A DNA stretch of 8,942 nt. Source: Actinoallomurus sp045806665. GTDB taxonomy: Bacteria > Actinomycetota > Actinomycetes > Streptosporangiales > Streptosporangiaceae. Position 1 is the first letter of the stretch; each line of letters opens with the position of its first letter. Of the stretch, positions 6,303 through 8,942 are shown one piece after another. Location of the stretch: positions 1 to 8,942 of the forward strand of contig JBJMIW010000127.1 in NCBI GenBank assembly GCA_045806665.1. Reading direction: 5' to 3'. The notes beneath the pieces were generated by a model. The model did no database searches. It was not told the DNA's origin and saw nothing but the letters and a program-made list of their open reading frames with translations. The position numbers and the translations under genes are program-made.

Positions 6303-6518
6303 ATCACCGTCCGTGCTGCGCACCGAAGGCTCGGTGAACGCGTGATGGACACCCCGATATGTCTGCATTCGTCAGGGCAGACCCCCCGCGTGGTCGGCGG
6401 TTCACCGAGCCTTTGATCCGCTGCCGCGGGCATAGCAGGGGTTCGCCGAGCCGATCGGCCGCCGACGCGGGCGGACAGAGAAGTCCGCCCTGGTCCGTCC
6501 GCCCGGGCGAACAGAGAG
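6303..6518. other. Repeat-rich spacer between lipoprotein terminator and rplJ promoter
   Basis: No gene is supported here. The motif GGCTCGGTGAAC occurs inverted and directly: 6326-6339 (AAGGCTCGGTGAAC) is the exact 14-bp complement of 6401-6414, and 6441-6452 is a third copy with one change, 40 bp from the second. Also present are CACCGA/TCGGTG (6321-6336), GTCTGC/GCAGAC (6362-6383) and an 8-bp hairpin (6469-6490). The last may be a second terminator; the others may be regulator sites. Confidence 0.5.
6469..6490 (-). terminator. Possible secondary terminator hairpin
   Basis: GGGCGGAC (6469-6476) and GTCCGCCC (6483-6490) pair perfectly around a 6-base loop. The second arm is repeated at 6497-6504, so two alternative pairings exist. 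It lies beyond the stronger hairpin at 6519-6547 in the direction of transcription and lacks a U-tract. Confidence 0.35.
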
Positions 6519-6547
6519 GCGCCCTGCGGCTTGAAGCCGCAGGGCGC
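6519..6547 (-). terminator. Terminator hairpin after the lipoprotein gene
   Basis: A perfect 12-bp stem (6519-6530 with 6536-6547) and 5-base loop begin 24 nt after the lipoprotein stop. It is followed on the minus strand by a pyrimidine-rich CUCUCUGUUCG. It separates the lipoprotein transcript from rplJL. Confidence 0.8.
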
Positions 6548-6571
6548 GCTCACGAAGGGGAACCGTCCAGG

Positions 6572-7420
6572 TCAGCCGGGGATGTGGGCCCCGTTGCCGT
6601 GGTTCTGCATGAGCTGGGTGCCGTCGGCCACCTGGTTCGCCGGCGGCGCGGACACGCTGAAGGACTTGTTGAAGTCGCTGTAGACCATGGTGGCGGTGGC
6701 CGCGCCGGTGGAGTCGCCGCCCTTCGCCGTGAGCTTGCGCGGCAGGTTGTCCGCGCCGACCCACAGGTCGAACGTGACCTTCTTCGCGCCGCCCTTCTGG
6801 TACAGGTCCTGGAACGACTGCTTGGCCTTGCCTGTGAGCTGCGCGGCGGCGTCCTTAGCGGTGATCGACCCGGCGTAGTGAGTGGTCTTCACGCCGTCGA
6901 TCGTCTGCGTGCCGACCTTGTGGACGTCCTTGGAGCTGGTGAAGACCTTGGTCTGCTGCGCGGGGTCGGCCTGCTTGAGGATGTCGTTCAGGTTCACCCC
7001 GGCCTGCTGCGCGGCCTTCGAGACCGAGAACTTCACCCACGGCTTGCCGCCGGCGAACTGGCTCAGCTGCGAGGGGACCTTCGCGTAGACGTTGTCGCCG
7101 AGCAGGATCGCCCGCAGACCGGCCTGCACCGAGTGGCCGCCGAAGCCGGCCTGGTCGAGGGTGCCCACTGCGGCGAGGTCGGGGCTGAGCCGGACCTGGA
7201 CCACGCCGTGCGCCTGGGAAGCGGCCTGCCCGCTGCCGCTCTCGGCGATGTCGACCTTGTAGGACTTGATGGTGCTGGTCTTCTGGGCCGCCAGGGTGAT
7301 CGCCTGGGCGGCGGAGACGTTCACGGCGCCGGCGTTGCCTGCCCCGGCACCCCCGCACCCGGCGAGAGAGACCATCAGGGCGGCACCAGCGGCCGTGCCC
7401 ACGGCATATCGACGAACCAT
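6572..7420 (-). CDS. Secreted lipoprotein, LppX/LprG-like
   Basis: Exported lipoprotein of 282 aa. The signal is clear: MVRRYAVGTAAGAALMVSLA followed by GC, with lipobox LAGC and acylated Cys22, then a Gly/Ala-rich linker. The mature part alternates short strands: SYKVDIAESGSG, DNVYAKVPSQL, GKPWVKFSV, GVKTTHYAGSIT, VTFDLWVGADNLPRKLTA and MVYSDFNKSFSVSAPPANQV. This half-barrel pattern recalls actinobacterial LppX/LprAFG or LolA-like lipid-binding lipoproteins; exact family membership is not proven. ATG 7420 has GGAGGG eight bases upstream and directly begins the signal peptide, so the longer open frame to 7555 is rejected. It is a single-gene unit between terminators, lying between the rplKA and rplJL units and two transcription units upstream of a lipid importer. 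No clear promoter was found. Confidence 0.88.
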   Translation of the reverse strand: MVRRYAVGTAAGAALMVSLAGCGGAGAGNAGAVNVSAAQAITLAAQKTSTIKSYKVDIAESGSGQAASQAHGVVQVRLSPDLAAVGTLDQAGFGGHSVQAGLRAILLGDNVYAKVPSQLSQFAGGKPWVKFSVSKAAQQAGVNLNDILKQADPAQQTKVFTSSKDVHKVGTQTIDGVKTTHYAGSITAKDAAAQLTGKAKQSFQDLYQKGGAKKVTFDLWVGADNLPRKLTAKGGDSTGAATATMVYSDFNKSFSVSAPPANQVADGTQLMQNHGNGAHIPG

Positions 7421-7587
7421 GTGTGAACCCTCCTGCGTATCGCGTACGGCCCCCGGCTCGATCAGAGCGCGAACGCCTGGTTCTTGCACTATTGAGTGTT
7501 GCCGACCGAGATCTTGTAAACATCCCCCCGGGGGACCAGATCGGTTTCCCCGCAATGCGACCGAAGTCGTACGCGGGGATGAGTATG

Positions 7588-7622
7588 CGAAGGGGCGCCC
7601 CCGAAACGGGGACGCCCCTTCG
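7588..7622 (-). terminator. Terminator hairpin after rplA
   Basis: Arms 7588-7603 and 7607-7622 pair over 16 bp (one G-U in RNA) around a 3-base UUU loop, 15 nt after the rplA stop. It is the longest stem in the window and ends the rplKA unit; no U-tract follows. Confidence 0.85.
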
Positions 7623-7637
7623 TTGTTCGCTGATGCG

Positions 7638-8363
7638 TCAGCTCGCCGCGGACTCTTCCAGCTCTGCGGTGAGGTTGCGCGTGGCGTTCGGGTCGACCGG
7701 GATGCCCGGGCCCATCGTCGTGCTCAGGGTCGCCTTCTTGATGTAGCGCCCCTTGGCCGCCGACGGCTTGAGCCGCAGGATCTCCTCCAGCGCGGCCGCG
7801 TAGTTCTCCACCAGCTGCTTCTCGGTGAAGGACGTCTTGCCGGCGATGAAGTGAAGGTTCCCGTGCCGGTCCACGCGGAACTCGATCTTGCCGCCCTTGA
7901 TCTCGGTGACGGCCTTGGCCACGTCGGTGGTGACGGTGCCGGTCTTCGGGTTCGGCATGAGACCACGGGGGCCGAGCACGCGGCCGAGCCGGCCGACCTT
8001 GCCCATCATGTCCGGCGTCGCCACGACGGCGTCGAAGTCGAGCCAGCCGCCCTGGATGCGCTCGATCATGTCGTCGGCGCCGACGTAGTCGGCACCGGCC
8101 TCGCGCGCCTCGTCGGCCTTGGCGCCACCGGTGATGACCAGCACCCGGGCGGTCTTACCGGTGCCGTGCGGCAGGTTGACCGTGCCGCGGACCATCTGGT
8201 CGGCCTTACGAGGGTCCACCCCGAGCCGGAACGCGACCTCGACGGTGGCGTCGAACTTGGCCGACGAGGTCTCCTTGGCCAGCTTCACGGCCTCGCTCGG
8301 GCTGTACAGTGCCGACTTGTCGATCTTGGTGTCGGCGTTACGGTACGCCTTGCTGCGCTTCAT
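7638..8363 (-). CDS. rplA: 50S ribosomal protein L1
   Basis: Forms the mobile L1 stalk on 23S rRNA near the E site and commonly represses its own operon by binding mRNA; 241 aa, normal length. It begins MKRSKAYRNADTKID. Recognisable blocks are FDATVEVAFRLGVDPRKADQ (37-56), RGTVNLPHGTGK (59-70), GADYVGADD (89-97), the signature GRLGRVLGPRGLMPNPKTGTV (125-145), GGKIEFRVDRHGNLHF (157-172) and KGRYIKKATLSTTMGPG (204-220). Position 146 is Thr (TVTTD), whereas Pro is usual in bacterial L1. ATG 8363 has AGGAG six bases upstream; an overlapping ATG four bases earlier is out of frame. Bases 7732-8006 recur at 8666-8940. The protein looks complete and functional. Confidence 0.97.
   Translation of the reverse strand: MKRSKAYRNADTKIDKSALYSPSEAVKLAKETSSAKFDATVEVAFRLGVDPRKADQMVRGTVNLPHGTGKTARVLVITGGAKADEAREAGADYVGADDMIERIQGGWLDFDAVVATPDMMGKVGRLGRVLGPRGLMPNPKTGTVTTDVAKAVTEIKGGKIEFRVDRHGNLHFIAGKTSFTEKQLVENYAAALEEILRLKPSAAKGRYIKKATLSTTMGPGIPVDPNATRNLTAELEESAAS
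7732..8006. repeat. Direct repeat copy A (within intact rplA)
   Basis: This 275-bp stretch, encoding L1 residues 120-210, matches 8666-8940 without indels. I count 9 mismatches (about 97% identity), at 7781, 7852, 7911, 7920, 7928, 7932, 7947, 7971 and 7989. Seven of them fall in the 96 bases nearest the rplA 5' end. Confidence 0.93.
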
Positions 8364-8423
8364 TCATATCTCCTGATCTGGAGCTCGTGGTGCGGGCCTG
8401 CGCGCGGCCCTCCCACCGGTTCT

Positions 8424-8480
8424 GGATACGCCGTGTCCGAGGGGGTGACCCCTCGGACCGCCCGGCGAAGACCGGTATCC
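8424..8480 (-). promoter_or_regulatory. Large stem-loop between the L11-ended frame and rplA
   Basis: The core is a perfect 10-bp stem (8435-8444 with 8449-8458) capped by 4 bases. Around it CGCCG/CGGCG (8429-8433, 8463-8467) and GGATAC/GTATCC (8424-8429, 8475-8480) can add outer helices. It lies in the 121-nt gap upstream of rplA. It may cause partial termination, stabilise the mRNA or bind a ribosomal protein; no U-run follows. Confidence 0.5.
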
Positions 8481-8484
8481 GACG

Positions 8485-8942
8485 TCAGTCGGCGACCGTG
8501 ATGCCCATGGAACGGGCGGTGCCGGCGACGATCTTCTGGGCCTGCTCGGGCGAGTTGGCGTTGAGGTCCGGCCTCGTGGTGGCGGCGATCTCCCGGAGCT
8601 GGTCGCGGGTGATGCTGCCGACCTTGTTCTTGTGCGGCTCGCCGCTGCCCTTGTCGACCCCGGCGGCCTTCTTGATGTAGCGCCCCTTGGCCGCCGACGG
8701 CTTGAGCCGCAGGAACTCCTCCAGCGCGGCCGCGTAGTTCTCCACCAGCTGCTTCTCGGTGAAGGACGTCTTGCCGGCGATGAAGAGAAGGTTCCCGTGC
8801 CGGTCCACGCGGAACTCGATCTTGCCGCCCTTGATCTCGGTGACAGCCTTGGCGACGTCGGGGGTCACGGTGCCGGTCTTGGGGTTCGGCATGAGACCAC
8901 GGGGACCGAGCACGCGGCCGAGGCGGCCGACCTTGCCCATGA
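8485..8942 (-). CDS. rplK: Hybrid frame: L1 middle fused to L11 C-terminal domain, 5' end outside window
   Basis: The frame is open at the window edge and ends at TGA 8485. Its first 91 complete codons match L1 residues 120-210 (GKVGRLGRVLGPRGLMPNPK to KGRYIKK) with three changes: Thr to Pro, His to Leu, Ile to Phe. It then passes without frameshift into L11: AAGVDKGSGEPHKNKVGSIT, RDQLREIAATTRPDLNANS, EQAQKIVAGTARSMGIT, which is the rRNA-binding domain of L11 almost whole. The L11 N-terminal domain (thiopeptide and stringent-response region) is absent. ATG 8940 corresponds to internal Met120 of L1, so it is not the likely start; the preceding partial codon nTC could be Leu, common there in L1. 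It occupies the normal place of rplK upstream of rplA. Either a real tandem-duplication junction or an assembly/amplification chimera; a true rplK may lie outside the window. Confidence 0.85.
   Translation of the reverse strand, partial: MGKVGRLGRVLGPRGLMPNPKTGTVTPDVAKAVTEIKGGKIEFRVDRHGNLLFIAGKTSFTEKQLVENYAAALEEFLRLKPSAAKGRYIKKAAGVDKGSGEPHKNKVGSITRDQLREIAATTRPDLNANSPEQAQKIVAGTARSMGITVAD
8666..8940. repeat. Direct repeat copy B (L1 part of the hybrid frame)
   Basis: Partner of 7732-8006, 934 bases away in the same orientation and frame. Six of the nine differences are synonymous. On the L11 side identity stops inside AAGGC (minus strand), next to the switch into L11. At the other side the window ends two bases after the aligned part, and those two bases differ, so the true repeat length is unknown. 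Confidence 0.93.

Noticed and set aside
7421..7555. Upstream extension of the lipoprotein gene (45 codons)
   Set aside because: It would bury the signal peptide inside the protein; ATG 7420 has an SD and starts a perfect lipoprotein signal.
7266..8501. Plus-strand open frame of 411 codons across the lipoprotein and rplA
   Set aside because: It spans two real genes, two terminator hairpins and the intergenic gap, which no real gene would do here.
8938..8940. ATG at 8940 as the start of a short L1-L11 protein
   Set aside because: It aligns with internal Met120 of L1, the frame is open to the window edge, and only two bases upstream are visible, so no SD can be judged.
7732..8940. Repeat pair considered as a mobile element or CRISPR-like array
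   Set aside because: Only two copies, both coding for L1, with no terminal inverted repeats, target duplication or transposase.

Overview
The window comes from a high-GC actinomycete. The evidence is the very high G+C at third codon positions, actinobacterial-type L10, L12 and L1 proteins, and an actinobacterial Mce lipid-transport operon. The Mce genes directly follow rplJ-rplL, which recalls the rplJ-rplL/mkl neighbourhood of mycobacteria. A Streptosporangiales-like origin is my guess from this gene order, not something proven here. Every gene I can support lies on the minus strand; the long plus-strand open frames are shadows.

In transcription order (right to left): (i) 8942-8485, an odd open frame that reads as the middle of ribosomal protein L1 joined in frame to the C-terminal rRNA-binding domain of L11, running off the window edge. 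(ii) 8363-7638, a complete rplA (L1), preceded by a strong intergenic stem-loop and followed by a 16-bp terminator hairpin. (iii) 7420-6572, a secreted lipoprotein gene resembling the LppX/LprG type, followed by a 12-bp terminator hairpin. (iv) a repeat-rich spacer, a sigma-70-like promoter, an L10-type leader with an apparent intrinsic attenuator and an SD-sequestering hairpin, then rplJ (6079-5504) and rplL (5428-5039), closed by a 13-bp hairpin. (v) an approximately 290-bp spacer holding a perfect 16-bp palindrome, then an Mce operon: ATPase (4679-3657), two YrbE/MlaE permeases (3657-2863, 2863-2012), and two MCE-domain substrate-binding proteins (1961-654; 657-1, incomplete).

The Mce genes are tightly coupled by TGATG or GTGA overlaps and together form one importer: ATPase plus permease pair in the membrane, with anchored MCE proteins carrying hydrophobic substrate across the envelope. 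More mce genes should follow to the left of base 1. The lipoprotein between the two ribosomal units may belong functionally with lipid handling, but this is inference.

The most striking observation is the L1-L11 hybrid. A 275-bp stretch (8666-8940) repeats the middle of the intact rplA (7732-8006) with 9 mismatches and no indels, then switches exactly in frame into L11. The layout is what a tandem duplication with breakpoints inside rplK and rplA would leave. An assembly or amplification chimera is the main competing explanation, especially if base 8942 is a contig end.
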